Made by a program: the position numbers and the translations under genes
NCBI RefSeq assembly: GCF_001905725.1
Contig: NZ_LIWB01000006.1
Coordinates: 62,001 to 126,000 of the forward strand
Direction of reading: 5' to 3'
From: Streptomyces sp. CB02400
Lineage (GTDB): Bacteria; Actinomycetota; Actinomycetes; Streptomycetales; Streptomycetaceae
DNA: 64,000 bases
The notes under the pieces: model-generated
Database searches by the model: none
Seen by the model: only the letters and a program-made list of their open reading frames with translations
Told to the model about the DNA's origin: nothing
Shown here: one piece after another, positions 7,414 through 16,583 of the stretch
How the letters are laid out: every line of letters starts with the position of its first letter
Position numbering within the stretch: position 1 is the stretch's first letter

Positions 7414-8231
7414 GACACCTTCCCCCGGACCGTGTCGAGCAGCGGTGAGGGGCGCGGGCGCCGGCGCAGCGCACGCCGGTTGGAACGCTCCCCGAGGATC
7501 ACTCCGAGCACGCGGAACCCGTCGCGCACGGCCCGCAGATTGCTCGTGCCGTGGATGCGCAGGTACTCGTGGCTGGGTATCTCCTGCACCTTGAGGCCGG
7601 CCTTGACGACCCGGATGTTCATCAGGGTCTCGACCTCGAAGCCGGTGCAGTCGAGGTCGATCTTGTCCAGGCAGTGCCGCCAGAAGGCGTTGTAGCCGTA
7701 GCAGAGGTCGGTGTACCGCGCGCCGAACTTGCGGTTGACGACGGCGCACAGCACCCGGTTGCCCAGCATGCGGATGAACGTCATGTCGTCGGTGCCGCCG
7801 CCGTTGGCGAAGCGGGACCCCTTGGCGAAGTCCGCGCCGGAGACCAGCGCGGAGACGTAGCTGACGATCTCGTTGCCGTCGGCCGAGCCGTCCGCGTCGA
7901 CCATCACGATGATGTCGCCGGTGCAGGCGTCGAACCCGGAGCGCAGCGCGTCCCCCTTGCCCTTGCCGCGCTGTCCGACGACCTTGACGGCGGGCCACAG
8001 CTCGCGGGCCACCTCGACGGTGTCGTCGGTGGAGTTGCCGTCGACCAGGACCACTTCGTGGATCCAGTCGGGAAGCGTCTTGAAGACGTACGGCAGGTTC
8101 TCCGCCTCGTTCATGGCCGGTATCACCACGCTCACCGGCGGCGCGATGGCCAGGTGAGAGGAGACGGGCCGGTAGGTGCGGGCGGTCGGCGGATCCTGAT
8201 CCTCGGTCGCCGGCTGCAGAACGGAACTCAT
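7410..8231 (-). CDS. Family 2 glycosyltransferase, dolichyl-phosphate-sugar synthase-like
   Basis: 273 aa. Starts with a 30-aa variable leader, then VSVVIPAMNEAENLP and VVLVDGNSTDDTVEVA; the metal-binding motif is IVMVDADGSADG at about 108-119. RMLGNRV and DLCYGYNAFWR are characteristic of the DPM1/polyprenyl-phosphate mannosyltransferase branch. No transmembrane C-terminal domain, so probably a soluble or peripheral membrane enzyme charging a lipid carrier. First gene of the three-gene operon; ATG at 8229-8231. A long upstream region (8232-8829) separates it from the divergent lipase gene. Confidence 0.87.
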   Translation of the reverse strand: MSSVLQPATEDQDPPTARTYRPVSSHLAIAPPVSVVIPAMNEAENLPYVFKTLPDWIHEVVLVDGNSTDDTVEVARELWPAVKVVGQRGKGKGDALRSGFDACTGDIIVMVDADGSADGNEIVSYVSALVSGADFAKGSRFANGGGTDDMTFIRMLGNRVLCAVVNRKFGARYTDLCYGYNAFWRHCLDKIDLDCTGFEVETLMNIRVVKAGLKVQEIPSHEYLRIHGTSNLRAVRDGFRVLGVILGERSNRRALRRRPRPSPLLDTVRGKVS

Positions 8232-8829
8232 GAGTCTGGTCCCTCTCGTCCGGTGGACCGCCCGCCCCTCGGGCGGCCCGGCTGTTCGTCCGGTTCGAAA
8301 GGGGGGTCCTCACCCCACGGGCACGCCGATGGTGCTGACACGCACGCCGGGTGAGCTGGCAAAACTGGCCGGCCGCGAAAACGGCAGCCGACCGCGCGGC
8401 ACGGCTCGGTCACCGATGCGGTCACCGAGCACGGCACCCCCCTACCGCGCCCCGCGCCGGTTCGTCGCGGTCCTGAGCCCTCCCCTGGAGCCGCGTACTG
8501 ACGGACCGATGCGGGTGAGATGTATGACGGTATTGACGATTGAACCCGAATGGCAAGACCTGGAAGGGCCGATCACGTTTTCGTCGGTTTGGCCGTTACG
8601 TAAGTCTCTTGCCGTGATGTGTGTTTCCGCATGGCCGACTTTGCCCCCTGAAGCGTCGGATGCCGGGCTTCAATCTGGCGCACCCCGTAGGGGCCGTCAA
8701 GGGCGTAAAAGTCCCTACGGCCGGTTTTGGTCCAGGATCGAACAGTAACAGTCTTGGCATGGACACTTCCGGTCAACACGCGTAGTTGGTACCACGGTTG
8801 CGGCAGAGATCCTGCTAAAGGGAGGTTCC
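8232..8829. other. 598-bp divergent intergenic region
   Basis: Holds the promoters of the GT2 operon (minus) and the SGNH lipase (plus). It is less GC-rich than the coding DNA, especially 8515-8815. An 8-base inverted repeat, CCGTAGGG (8685-8692) and CCCTACGG (8713-8720), could form a stem. A strong AAAGGGAGG ribosome site precedes ATG 8830. I found no gene-like reading frame: the open frames here have no family character or codon bias. Confidence 0.6.
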
Positions 8830-9636
8830 ATGAGACGTTCCCGACTTGCCCTCTTCGTGGGCTCACTTCTCCTCGCCGCCACCACCGCCCTCACCGGGGC
8901 CACGACGGCCCAGGCGTCCCAACAGGCCGCGGCGGACGGCTATGTGGCGCTCGGCGACTCCTACGCCTCCGGCGTCGGAGCCGGCAGCTACATCTCCTCC
9001 AGCGGCGACTGCAAGCGCAGCACGAAGGCCCACCCCTACCTCTGGGCGGCCGCCAACTCCCCCTCGTCCTTCGACTTCACGGCCTGCTCGGGCGCCCGAA
9101 CGGGTGATGTTCTCTCCGGGCAGCTCGGCCCGCTCTCCACTTCGACCGGCCTGGTCTCGATCAGCGTCGGCGGCAACGACGCAGGGTTCGCCGACGTCAT
9201 GACGACCTGTGTGCTCCAGTCCGACAGCTCCTGCCTCTCGCGGATCGCCACCGCGAAGGCGTACGTCGACTCGACGCTGCCCGGCAAGCTCGACAGCGTC
9301 TACTCGGCGATCCGCGACCGCGCCCCCAACGCCGAGGTCGTGGTGCTCGGCTACCCCCGGTTCTACAAGCTCGGCACCTCCTGCATCGGTCTCTCCGAGA
9401 CCAAGCGGAAGGCGATCAACGACGCCGCCGATCACCTCGACAACGCCATCGCCCAGCGCGCCGGCGCCCACGGCTTCACCTTCGGCGACGTACGCCCCAC
9501 CTTCACCGGCCACGAGATCTGCTCCGGCAGCTCCTGGCTGCACAGCGTGGACTGGTTCAACATCGGCAACTCGTACCACCCGACGGCCGCCGGGCAGTCC
9601 GGCGGCTATCTGCCGGTGCTCGACGCCGCGGCCTGA
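8830..9636 (+). CDS. Secreted SGNH/GDSL lipase-esterase
   Basis: 268 aa extracellular hydrolase. Signal peptide about 1-33 (RR near the N-terminus, then a Leu/Ala-rich core ending AQAS). Block I is VALGDSYASG with the nucleophile serine at about residue 45; block III is SVGGNDAG; block V is SYHPTAAGQ, carrying the catalytic histidine. Six cysteines in the mature part would form three disulfides, as in Streptomyces rimosus lipase and its S. coelicolor homologue (SCO1725 from memory). It probably acts on medium-chain esters and phospholipids. Excellent ribosome site. Ends 68 bp before the convergent kinase gene, with a tandem repeat between them. Confidence 0.93.
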   Translation: MRRSRLALFVGSLLLAATTALTGATTAQASQQAAADGYVALGDSYASGVGAGSYISSSGDCKRSTKAHPYLWAAANSPSSFDFTACSGARTGDVLSGQLGPLSTSTGLVSISVGGNDAGFADVMTTCVLQSDSSCLSRIATAKAYVDSTLPGKLDSVYSAIRDRAPNAEVVVLGYPRFYKLGTSCIGLSETKRKAINDAADHLDNAIAQRAGAHGFTFGDVRPTFTGHEICSGSSWLHSVDWFNIGNSYHPTAAGQSGGYLPVLDAAA

Positions 9637-9659
9637 CCCGTCGGCGTCCGTCAGCACCC

Positions 9660-9703
9660 GTCAGAACCCGCGTCAGTACCAGTCAGAACCCGCGTCAGTA
9701 CCA
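9660..9703. repeat. Two perfect 22-bp tandem repeats between convergent genes
   Basis: The unit GTCAGAACCCGCGTCAGTAC plus CA occurs at 9660-9681 and again at 9682-9703, directly before the kinase stop codon. A degenerate piece (GTCAGCACCCG) lies just upstream. No hairpin is formed, so it is not an obvious terminator. Confidence 0.85.
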
Positions 9704-9704
9704 G

Positions 9705-11327
9705 TCAGTGCTCGTCGTCCGAACCGGAAGGAGAAGCGGAGGCCCCGTCCGTCGGGGTCTCCGGCTCGCACGTCACCGAGAACGGCACCGTCTCGGAGGT
9801 CGTCCGCACCGGCTTTTGGACCTCCACACCGATCTCGCTCTGATACGTCCCGGTCTCCGAGTACGTCGTCACGACCACCGTGTCCTGCTTCGTACGCCCG
9901 TCCCCCTCGGGGAACGACAGCTTCCGCCAGCCCGGATCGTCCACCGAGCCGTCCTCGGCCACCCAGCGGTAGGAGACCTCGGCCGGCAACCGCCCCACCG
10001 TGAACGTCGCCGTGAACGCGGGCGCCCCCTCGTGCGCCGGCGGACAGCTTCCGGAGTACTCCGTGTGCGCGCCGGTCACCGTCACCGACACCGTCTGCGG
10101 CGGGGGAGTGGACTTCTCCTTCTCCTCCTCTTCGCTCGCGGTGGGGGACGGCGTCGGATCGTCCGTCGTCGGCGTCCCGCCGCCGTCGTCCTCGTCGTCG
10201 CCGGTGCGTGCGGGCGAACTCGCCTGACCCCCGGTGCCCTTGGCGTCGGGTTCGCCGTCCCCGCGGTCCAGCAGCGCGTACGCCAGCCCGGCCAGCGCCA
10301 GGGCCAGGACCACCACACCCGCCACCAGGGCGACCGCGGCACGCCGGTCACGTCCGGGCCGGGTGACAGCGGTGGTCGCCGCCGGTGCTCCCGCGACCGG
10401 CGTCGGGGGAGTGGGCGAGTGCGCCCCCGGGTGCGGCTGCGGCAGCGCGGCCACCGTCGGGGTGTACGGCACCGAACGCGCCGTGTCCGCGCGGGGAGCG
10501 CCCCCCGCCCCGACGAGCCGCAGATCCTGCTGCGCCCGCTCCGCCGACAGCCGCTCGGCCGGATCCTTCCGCAACAGCCCCTCGACGACCGGGGCGAGCG
10601 GACCCGCCCGGCGCGGCGGCGGCAACTCCTCGTCGACGATCGCCCGCAGCGTGCTGAGCGGGGTGTCCTGGCGGAAGGGCGAGTGGCCCTCGACCGCCGC
10701 GTACAGCAGCACACCGAGCGACCACAGGTCCGACTCGGGCCCCGGCGTGCGCCCCAGCGCCCGCTCCGGCGCGAGGAACTCGGGCGAACCGACCACCTCC
10801 CCGGTCATGGTCAGCGCGGAACTGCCCTCGACCATGGCGATCCCGAAGTCGGTCAGCACGATCCGCCCGTCGTTCGCGATCAGCACGTTGGCCGGCTTCA
10901 CGTCCCGGTGCAGCACCCCCGCCCCGTGCGCGGCCCGCAGCGCGGCGAGCACCTCCGCGCCGATGTGCGCGGCCCGCTGCGGAGACAGCGGTCCCTCCGC
11001 GTCCAGCACCTCGGCCAGCGACAGACCGCGCACCAGCTCCATGACGATCCACGGCCGTCCGTCCTCGGTGGCCACGTCGTACACCGTCACCACGTTGCGG
11101 TCGGCGATCCGGGCCGCCGCCCACGCCTCCCGCTCCAGCCGTGCGTACATCCGCTCCACGTCGGACGCCGGCAGTCCGGCCGGAGCGCGCACCTCCTTGA
11201 CGGCGACCTCGCGGTGCAGCAGCTCGTCGCGGGCCCGCCACACGGTGCCCATGCCGCCCTCGCCCAGCGGTGACAGCAGCCGGTACCGGCCCGCGACCAC
11301 CCGCTCACCGCCCGGTTCTTCGGACAC
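9705..11327 (-). CDS. Membrane Ser/Thr protein kinase (Hanks type)
   Basis: 540 aa. Kinase domain about 15-270: glycine loop GEGGMGTVW (22-30), catalytic lysine in VAVKEV (K44), HRDVKPAN (140-147), DFG (160-162) and the APE-equivalent LAPER near 186. A Pro/Thr-rich juxtamembrane segment is followed by one transmembrane helix (about 330-353), an acidic Ser/Thr/Pro stretch and an extracellular domain of about 130 residues with two cysteines. There are no PASTA repeats, so the sensor domain differs from PknB. GTG 11327 was chosen because AAGGGGGG sits just upstream; ATG 11345 is an in-frame alternative but would place that site inside the gene. Signal and substrates unknown. Confidence 0.9.
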   Translation of the reverse strand: MSEEPGGERVVAGRYRLLSPLGEGGMGTVWRARDELLHREVAVKEVRAPAGLPASDVERMYARLEREAWAAARIADRNVVTVYDVATEDGRPWIVMELVRGLSLAEVLDAEGPLSPQRAAHIGAEVLAALRAAHGAGVLHRDVKPANVLIANDGRIVLTDFGIAMVEGSSALTMTGEVVGSPEFLAPERALGRTPGPESDLWSLGVLLYAAVEGHSPFRQDTPLSTLRAIVDEELPPPRRAGPLAPVVEGLLRKDPAERLSAERAQQDLRLVGAGGAPRADTARSVPYTPTVAALPQPHPGAHSPTPPTPVAGAPAATTAVTRPGRDRRAAVALVAGVVVLALALAGLAYALLDRGDGEPDAKGTGGQASSPARTGDDEDDGGGTPTTDDPTPSPTASEEEEKEKSTPPPQTVSVTVTGAHTEYSGSCPPAHEGAPAFTATFTVGRLPAEVSYRWVAEDGSVDDPGWRKLSFPEGDGRTKQDTVVVTTYSETGTYQSEIGVEVQKPVRTTSETVPFSVTCEPETPTDGASASPSGSDDEH

Positions 11328-11379
11328 GGTGCCCCCCCTTCGCATCCGGGCGAACTCTCCCTTTCTCGATGAAAGTAGC

Positions 11380-12858
11380 TCAGCCGAGTGCGGATGCCGC
11401 CCCCCTGAACACCAATCCGGCACCCAGGGCCACGACGACGAACGCCGATCCCAGGGGCGCACTCCGGCGCACGAGCGTCGCCCACGGGGCCGTCGTCCAG
11501 CGGGGGCGCCTGGCCAGCAGCCTGGTCACACCGCTGCCCGCCTTCACGACCGTGTACCCGGCCGCGGTGAGCGTCAGGGCCAGCCCGGCTCCGTACGCGA
11601 CGACGAGCAGCAGCCCGAACCAGGCCTGGCCGAGCGCGGCGGCGCCGACCAGCACGACGACGGCGGACGGACTGGGCACCAGCCCGCCGGCGAAACCGAG
11701 CAGGATCGTGCCGCGCAGGGTGGGGGCGGTGGGATGGGTGTGGGTGTGACCGCCGTGTGTGTGGGTGTGGCCCGTGTGCGTGTGCTCGTGCGGGTGCGGG
11801 TGCTCATGGTGGTGCGTGTGGTTCCGGTGGCGCAGGGCCCGGCGTACGAGGCTCGCGCCGGCCAGGGTGACGAGGGCGCCGCTCGCGATGCCCAGCCAGG
11901 CGATCACCGAGGGCGCGGCGGCCGAACCGGCCGTGACCAGCAGGCCCAGGGCGACCACGCCGAGCGTGTGGGTGACGGTGACCGAGGCGGCCATGGGCAG
12001 GACGTCCCGCAGCCGGGCCCTGCCCCCGCGCGCCGCCGCCGTCGCGGCCATGAGCGTCTTGCCGTGACCGGGGGCGAGCGCGTGCGTCGCGCCGAGCCCG
12101 ACGGCGATCAGCAGCGCGAGCGCGGCGAAACCCGCGGTCAGGTCGCGCCGGGCGACGAGGTCGTCGAGGGCGCGGGTCCAGCGGTCGGCGCCGCGCGGGA
12201 GTACGGCGGAGGCGGGCGCGTCGGCCTCCTCCTCGGCCTCCGCCAGCGCCGGGCCGCCCGGGCGGACGCGCAGGGCCGCGGTCCTGGTGTCGGCCGGGGA
12301 CGAGAGCAGCTTCTCCGGATACCGGGTCAGTTCGCCGGACAGGGAGGACTTCGGTACGTCCGAGGCGGTGAGGGTCGTACGGTCGCCCCGCGCGGTGATC
12401 TCCCGCCAGCCAGGCCCGGACGACACGCCCGCCGCGCGGAAGTGGAGGCCGACCGTTTCGCCCTCGGGGAGGGGCGCGGTCAGCCGGCACTCCACGCGCA
12501 GGGTGTCGAGCCCCGCCTGACCGGGCCGCACGCGCGCGTGAGCGGTGCGTACGGTGAGCGGGACCGCCCGCCCGTCGAGGCGCACCTCGCTGTCCCGCGC
12601 GGCCGTGGCACAGCGCTGCCGGGCCCAGACGTCCCTGCCCAGCCGTTCGATGTCCGGCCCGGCCTGGGTGGCCGGGATCTCGGCGAGGTCCTCGACATGG
12701 TGGACGCGCAGTTCACCGGGTGCGGCCACCAGTCCGTCGTAGCGGTTGACGGTGAAGTTGCCGAGCGGGTGCGCGCTCGCCGTGCCGGCCGGGACCAGCG
12801 CGAGCGCGCAGGCGGCGGTGAGGACGGCGGCACCGGCGGCGACGCGGCGGAGGTTCAA
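11380..12858 (-). CDS. HupE/nickel-cobalt-transporter-like membrane protein with extracellular N-domain and His-rich loop
   Basis: 492 aa. Signal peptide (about 1-29), then roughly 200 residues of extracytoplasmic β-rich domain, then a membrane domain with about six helices. ATHALAPGHGKTLM (near 290) and SVTVTHTLGV are the paired histidine motifs of the RcnA/UreH/HupE metal-transporter superfamily. A loop between helices contains about 20 histidines (HTHHHEHPHPHEH and repeats), consistent with Ni, Co or Zn binding. TTG 12856-12858, with GGAGG upstream, overlaps the TPR gene stop (TTGA). Third gene of the DUF4331-TPR-HupE set. Metal movement is inferred; direction and metal are unknown. Confidence 0.78.
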   Translation of the reverse strand: MNLRRVAAGAAVLTAACALALVPAGTASAHPLGNFTVNRYDGLVAAPGELRVHHVEDLAEIPATQAGPDIERLGRDVWARQRCATAARDSEVRLDGRAVPLTVRTAHARVRPGQAGLDTLRVECRLTAPLPEGETVGLHFRAAGVSSGPGWREITARGDRTTLTASDVPKSSLSGELTRYPEKLLSSPADTRTAALRVRPGGPALAEAEEEADAPASAVLPRGADRWTRALDDLVARRDLTAGFAALALLIAVGLGATHALAPGHGKTLMAATAAARGGRARLRDVLPMAASVTVTHTLGVVALGLLVTAGSAAAPSVIAWLGIASGALVTLAGASLVRRALRHRNHTHHHEHPHPHEHTHTGHTHTHGGHTHTHPTAPTLRGTILLGFAGGLVPSPSAVVVLVGAAALGQAWFGLLLVVAYGAGLALTLTAAGYTVVKAGSGVTRLLARRPRWTTAPWATLVRRSAPLGSAFVVVALGAGLVFRGAASALG

Positions 12859-14735
12859 CGTGCCGCCTCCAGTTCCTTCAGCGCGGTGCGGGCCGCACGG
12901 GCGCCGAGCGGGGAGAAGCCGGGGTTCAGTTCCAGTGCGGCGGTGAGGGAGCCGCGGGCGGCGCGATCGTGCCCGGTGGCCTTCTCGATCATGCCCCGGT
13001 GGTAGAGGAAGGCGGCGTCGCGGTAGCCGGTGGCCGTGGCGCGGCGGGCGTACGGAAGGGCCTCCTCGTCGCGGCCGTTGACGTGCAGCGCCCAGGCGAG
13101 GGCGTCCGCGGTGTGCACACTGTGCCGCCGGTCCCACTCCGCGCGGGCCGCGCGCAGCGCCTCACCTGCGTCCCCGTGATCGGCGGCGGCGAGCGCGGTG
13201 TCGAGGTCGGCATCGACCCCGCCGGCCCGGGCCAGCGCGGTCCAGGCGTCGACGAGGGCGTACTGGTCGTGTGCCTTCGCGCGGTCGCCGTCGGCGCCCC
13301 GGTCCTCGTACAGCTCGCCGAGCGCGACCAGCGGGCCGGGCAGCGGGGAGCGGCCGACGACCTGCTCCAGTGTCTCGACGGCGCCCGCGCGGTCACCGCT
13401 CGCGGCCTGCGCGCGGGCCCGGCCCTCCAGGGCGGGGAGATAGCCGTCGTCGGCGGCGAGCGCCCGCGCGTAGTGCGTGAGGGCCGTCTCGTACTCGCCC
13501 TGGTTCCAGGCGAGCCGGCCCAGCGCGGTCGCGACGTACGCCACGTCGGCGGGCGAGGACGCGCTGTCGAGGGCCCGTCGCAGCACCTCCCGCGCGGTGC
13601 GCACGTCGCCGCGCAGCTCCCGTACGTACGCGTACCGCGTGAACACGGGCACCCCGGGCCGCCTGCGGTCGGCGGTGGCGGCGGCGCCGGCGGCCTCCTC
13701 GTACCGGCCGAGCTCGACCAGCGCGTCGATACGGGAGCACAGGGCGCGTTCGCTGTAGGGGTTCTGCTTCAGGGCCCGGTCGGCGTACTTCAGGGCGCCG
13801 GTGAAGTCGTGCCGCGCGGCGGCGAGGGCGGCCTGTCCGGCGAGGGCCTGCTCGTTGCCGGGTGCGAGCGCGAGGGAACGCTCGAGCGCCCGCTCGGCCT
13901 GCGGATACCGGGAGGGGTCCCCCTGGGTCCGCGCCTGCTCGACATAGGCGGTCCCGAGGGTGGCCCAACCGCCGAAGTCCCGGGGCTGCGCCCGCAGATG
14001 CCCCTGCAACGACCGGATCCCGGCCCCGAGATCACCCCCGCCGAGCACTCCGGCGACGGCCGCCGGCGCGACATCGGCCGCCCCGGCCCGCCCCTCGTCC
14101 CGCCCGCCTCCCACCGCGACGCTCCCGGCGGTGATCGCGACGGCCAGCAGGACGGCACACGAGGCGACGTGCAGCCCCCGCCCACGCCGGGCGGCAGCGG
14201 CGAACCGCGGTCCCGCACGACCCTCATCGGCGGAGGCTGCCGGATCCCCGCCCGGCACCCGGTGGCCGGGCCCCGGCCCCGGCCCGTGTTCCACCTTCGG
14301 ACGGTGGCCGACGCCCGGCGCGTGCTCCGCCCGCGTGTGACGGGCGGCCTTCGCCTCGTCCTCGCCCGGCACGCGGTCGTCCTCGCCCGGCACGCGGTCG
14401 GCGGCGCCCGTCCCGCGCCCGGTTTCCGTCCCGTGCCCGGTTTCCGGTTCGCGTTCCGGCTCCGCGTGGCGGCCGGTCTCCGGTTCGTTCTCCGTCTGCG
14501 TACGGCCGGTGGTCTCCGTGTCGCGGGCGGCCTTTGGCTCGTGCTTCGTCGCCGCTCCGTGCGCGTTCGGCCGTTCTTGGCGTGGCTCCGGCGCGTGCCC
14601 CTCTTCCGGTGCTCCGGCCGGTGGCCCGTCCCCGGTGGGCGGGCGTGGGGCGTCCGGTGTTTCCTCGTGGCCGGATGCCGGCGGGGCGGTCGCCCGTTCG
14701 TCGTCGCCGGTGCTGTCGTTCGTGCGCGGAGCCAT
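12855..14735 (-). CDS. Membrane-anchored TPR protein with long charged N-terminus
   Basis: 626 aa. Residues 1-190 are low-complexity, rich in Glu/Thr/Gly/Arg/His, with short internal repeats (RVPGEDE, TETGR, PETGH). A single membrane helix follows (about 196-216), and the rest is a solenoid of about ten TPR units; clear examples are AERALERSLALAPGNEQAL, ALKYADRALKQNPYSERAL and ALTHYARALAADDGYLPAL. By topology the TPR part faces outward. ATG 14735 has a GAGGAGAG ribosome site. It lies 72 bp downstream of the DUF4331 gene with a strong hairpin in the gap, so expression may be attenuated relative to DUF4331. Probably a scaffold for its neighbours; no enzymatic motif. Confidence 0.82.
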   Translation of the reverse strand: MAPRTNDSTGDDERATAPPASGHEETPDAPRPPTGDGPPAGAPEEGHAPEPRQERPNAHGAATKHEPKAARDTETTGRTQTENEPETGRHAEPEREPETGHGTETGRGTGAADRVPGEDDRVPGEDEAKAARHTRAEHAPGVGHRPKVEHGPGPGPGHRVPGGDPAASADEGRAGPRFAAAARRGRGLHVASCAVLLAVAITAGSVAVGGGRDEGRAGAADVAPAAVAGVLGGGDLGAGIRSLQGHLRAQPRDFGGWATLGTAYVEQARTQGDPSRYPQAERALERSLALAPGNEQALAGQAALAAARHDFTGALKYADRALKQNPYSERALCSRIDALVELGRYEEAAGAAATADRRRPGVPVFTRYAYVRELRGDVRTAREVLRRALDSASSPADVAYVATALGRLAWNQGEYETALTHYARALAADDGYLPALEGRARAQAASGDRAGAVETLEQVVGRSPLPGPLVALGELYEDRGADGDRAKAHDQYALVDAWTALARAGGVDADLDTALAAADHGDAGEALRAARAEWDRRHSVHTADALAWALHVNGRDEEALPYARRATATGYRDAAFLYHRGMIEKATGHDRAARGSLTAALELNPGFSPLGARAARTALKELEAAR

Positions 14736-14755
14736 GCTCTCTCCTCGGTGTTCGG

Positions 14756-14790
14756 CGGCGCGGCCCGTGCCGTGGGGACGGGCCGCGCCG
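14756..14790 (-). terminator. Hairpin between DUF4331 and TPR genes
   Basis: Perfect 13-bp stem (arm ACGGGCCGCGCCG at 14778-14790), 9-base loop, no U-tract. It sits downstream of the DUF4331 stop and upstream of the TPR start on the same strand: a terminator or partial attenuator. Confidence 0.6.
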
Positions 14791-14807
14791 GTCGGGGTGG
14801 GTCGGAG

Positions 14808-16340
14808 TCAGTACGCCCGGCCGCGCATCCGGCGCCACCACGCCAGCGCCGCGCCGATCAGCAGCAGCCCCCCGGCGCCCGCACCCGCGGACGCGGCGAT
14901 CAGGGTCGTGTTGTCGGACCCCTCCGCACCCGCCGGCCGCAGCGCGTCACCGAGCTGGTTGCGTACGTCGTTGCCGCCGTCCACGCCCTCGGCGAGCGGG
15001 CCGCGCGAACCCTCCGTCGGGTTCGCCAGATACGGGAAGGCCGCCCCGAACTCCTTGTCGTTGGCGTCGACCGCGTCACCCAGGTCGTTCTCCGCCCCGA
15101 CCAGTTCCCCCTCGACGACCTGGAGCGCGGCGTCGATCACGTCGTCCGTCAGCCGCCGCCCGTTCGGGAAGCCGGCGTTGTCCCCGTCGAGGACGCCCAG
15201 CCGCTTCGGTTCGGCGGCCGGCTCGACGGACGTGTTCAGGCGCAGCATCTCCGACGGCGTCACGTGCGGCGGCTGGTTGAGCCCCTCGACGCCCTTCAGG
15301 AACACGTCGACCAGGTCGTTGCGCGGCTCGTCGGGGGCCGGGATCTTGTAGATCGCCTCGATGAGCTTCGGCAGCTCCGGTTCGGTGACGTTCTTCAGGA
15401 ACTGCGCGTCGTCCCACGGCGCGGACGCGTTGAACGTGTCCTTGTCCTTCAGCGGGTTGACGACCTCGTTCACCAACGGGTTGCCCAGCCGCGACACCTG
15501 CACGAAGTGCCCCTCGGCGTTCTCGCGCTGTGTCGTCGACCAGATGCCCACGACCGGCTGGTCCGCCGACTCGGTGATCATGTCGGTCGGGACCTGGAGG
15601 GCGAGCGAGTTGACGTTGTAGCCCTTGAGCGTGTCGTTGCCGACCTCGGAGAGGTTCCCGCCGTACAGCAGGTCGAAGACCCGCAGGTCCAGGAAGAACG
15701 GGTCGTCGGCCTGCCCGGCGAACGTCGTCGCCCCGCCCGCGAGTTCGTGCACCGCCTGCTCGCGCAGGGTGTCGTAGTCCGGCATGGACGCCTTGCCGAC
15801 GTTCGACGGCGCCACCGGGACGTCGTCCGCGATCTTCGTACGGGACACCGCGTGCTGGTCCTTCAGCTTCAGCAGCTCGATGTCGTAGGTCTGCGTGATG
15901 TTGAGATCCTGGTCGTCCAGACTGGTGACCGGGCCGGTGTTGTAGAGGAACGTCTTGTCGTTCTTCGTGTGCGTCCTGAAGGTGTAGCGGAACAGCAGCT
16001 CGCCCTGCGCGTCCCCGTTGTTGTCGATGTGGATGTCGTACTGCGCGTCCTCGGCGAACGTGAAGAAGTTCGGTCCGCCGGCCGGCTCCTCGAAGGGGAT
16101 CCAGTTCGCGATGATCGTCGTCGTGTCCGGCTTGTCGGGACTGACGAACGCGTACAGGTCCGTGTTGTCGTACTGCGGGGTGCCCGAGACCAGCGGGGCC
16201 TCCCGGTGGCTGGAGGCGGAGGCCGCCTCGGGTTCCAGCGCGGTCACGCCGGCGGCCGCGAGCCCCCCGGCGGCCAGCGCCCCGCAGATCAGGGTCGCGA
16301 GACTCCCGCGCCCCGCACCGGTCCTGGAGTCAGTTGTCAT
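14808..16340 (-). CDS. DUF4331-family secreted, membrane-tethered protein
   Basis: 510 aa. A signal peptide ends near residue 43 (ASAS), and the mature protein begins SSHREAPLVSG, followed by DNTDLYAFVSPD: the diagnostic DUF4331 opening. The family fold continues through PGGFFTFAED-like and RYTFRT segments to LNTSVEPAAEPKRLGVLDGD and GFPNGRRLTDDVIDAALQVVEG near 395-425. The C-terminus carries a hydrophobic helix (about 483-503) and a short basic tail, so it is anchored outside the cell. DUF4331 has no established biochemical function that I know. First gene of the DUF4331-TPR-HupE set, divergent from an ECF sigma/anti-sigma pair that probably controls it. Confidence 0.88.
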   Translation of the reverse strand: MTTDSRTGAGRGSLATLICGALAAGGLAAAGVTALEPEAASASSHREAPLVSGTPQYDNTDLYAFVSPDKPDTTTIIANWIPFEEPAGGPNFFTFAEDAQYDIHIDNNGDAQGELLFRYTFRTHTKNDKTFLYNTGPVTSLDDQDLNITQTYDIELLKLKDQHAVSRTKIADDVPVAPSNVGKASMPDYDTLREQAVHELAGGATTFAGQADDPFFLDLRVFDLLYGGNLSEVGNDTLKGYNVNSLALQVPTDMITESADQPVVGIWSTTQRENAEGHFVQVSRLGNPLVNEVVNPLKDKDTFNASAPWDDAQFLKNVTEPELPKLIEAIYKIPAPDEPRNDLVDVFLKGVEGLNQPPHVTPSEMLRLNTSVEPAAEPKRLGVLDGDNAGFPNGRRLTDDVIDAALQVVEGELVGAENDLGDAVDANDKEFGAAFPYLANPTEGSRGPLAEGVDGGNDVRNQLGDALRPAGAEGSDNTTLIAASAGAGAGGLLLIGAALAWWRRMRGRAY

Positions 16341-16583
16341 GCCGTCCGTCCTCAGTGCCGACTTGCCTTGACGCACTGGTTTTCGGAGCGAACGGCGGGC
16401 CGGATTGGTGGAGTTCGGAAATTCTTCCGGACCCCTCCCGCCGGACCCGTACGCCCGTAGCATTTCTCGCTGCCGACCCGCGTTTTCGGTCCGTTGATCC
16501 GTACTTACCGTCCGGAGGCTCGCTCGCCGCGCATGCCTCGTGTGACCGGGCGGCCCGCAAGGGCTTGGAGAGGGGGATGCGCG
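16341..16583. promoter_or_regulatory. Divergent control region, DUF4331 operon / ECF sigma gene
   Basis: 243 bp shared by two divergent transcription units. ECF promoters usually lie here, but I could not pick a convincing duplicated -35/-10 pair by eye. GGAGAGGGGG at 16567-16576 is the ribosome site for the sigma gene. Confidence 0.45.

Noticed and set aside
8573..8866. 97-codon frame on the minus strand overlapping the lipase start
   Set aside because: No coding bias, no ribosome site, and it lies across the lipase promoter region.
9660..9703. Direct repeats considered as a CRISPR remnant
   Set aside because: Units are adjacent with no spacers, only two copies, and no cas genes in the window.
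12969..16460. 1163-codon open frame on the plus strand
   Set aside because: Antisense to the TPR and DUF4331 genes; low-complexity translation typical of the opposite strand in GC-rich DNA.
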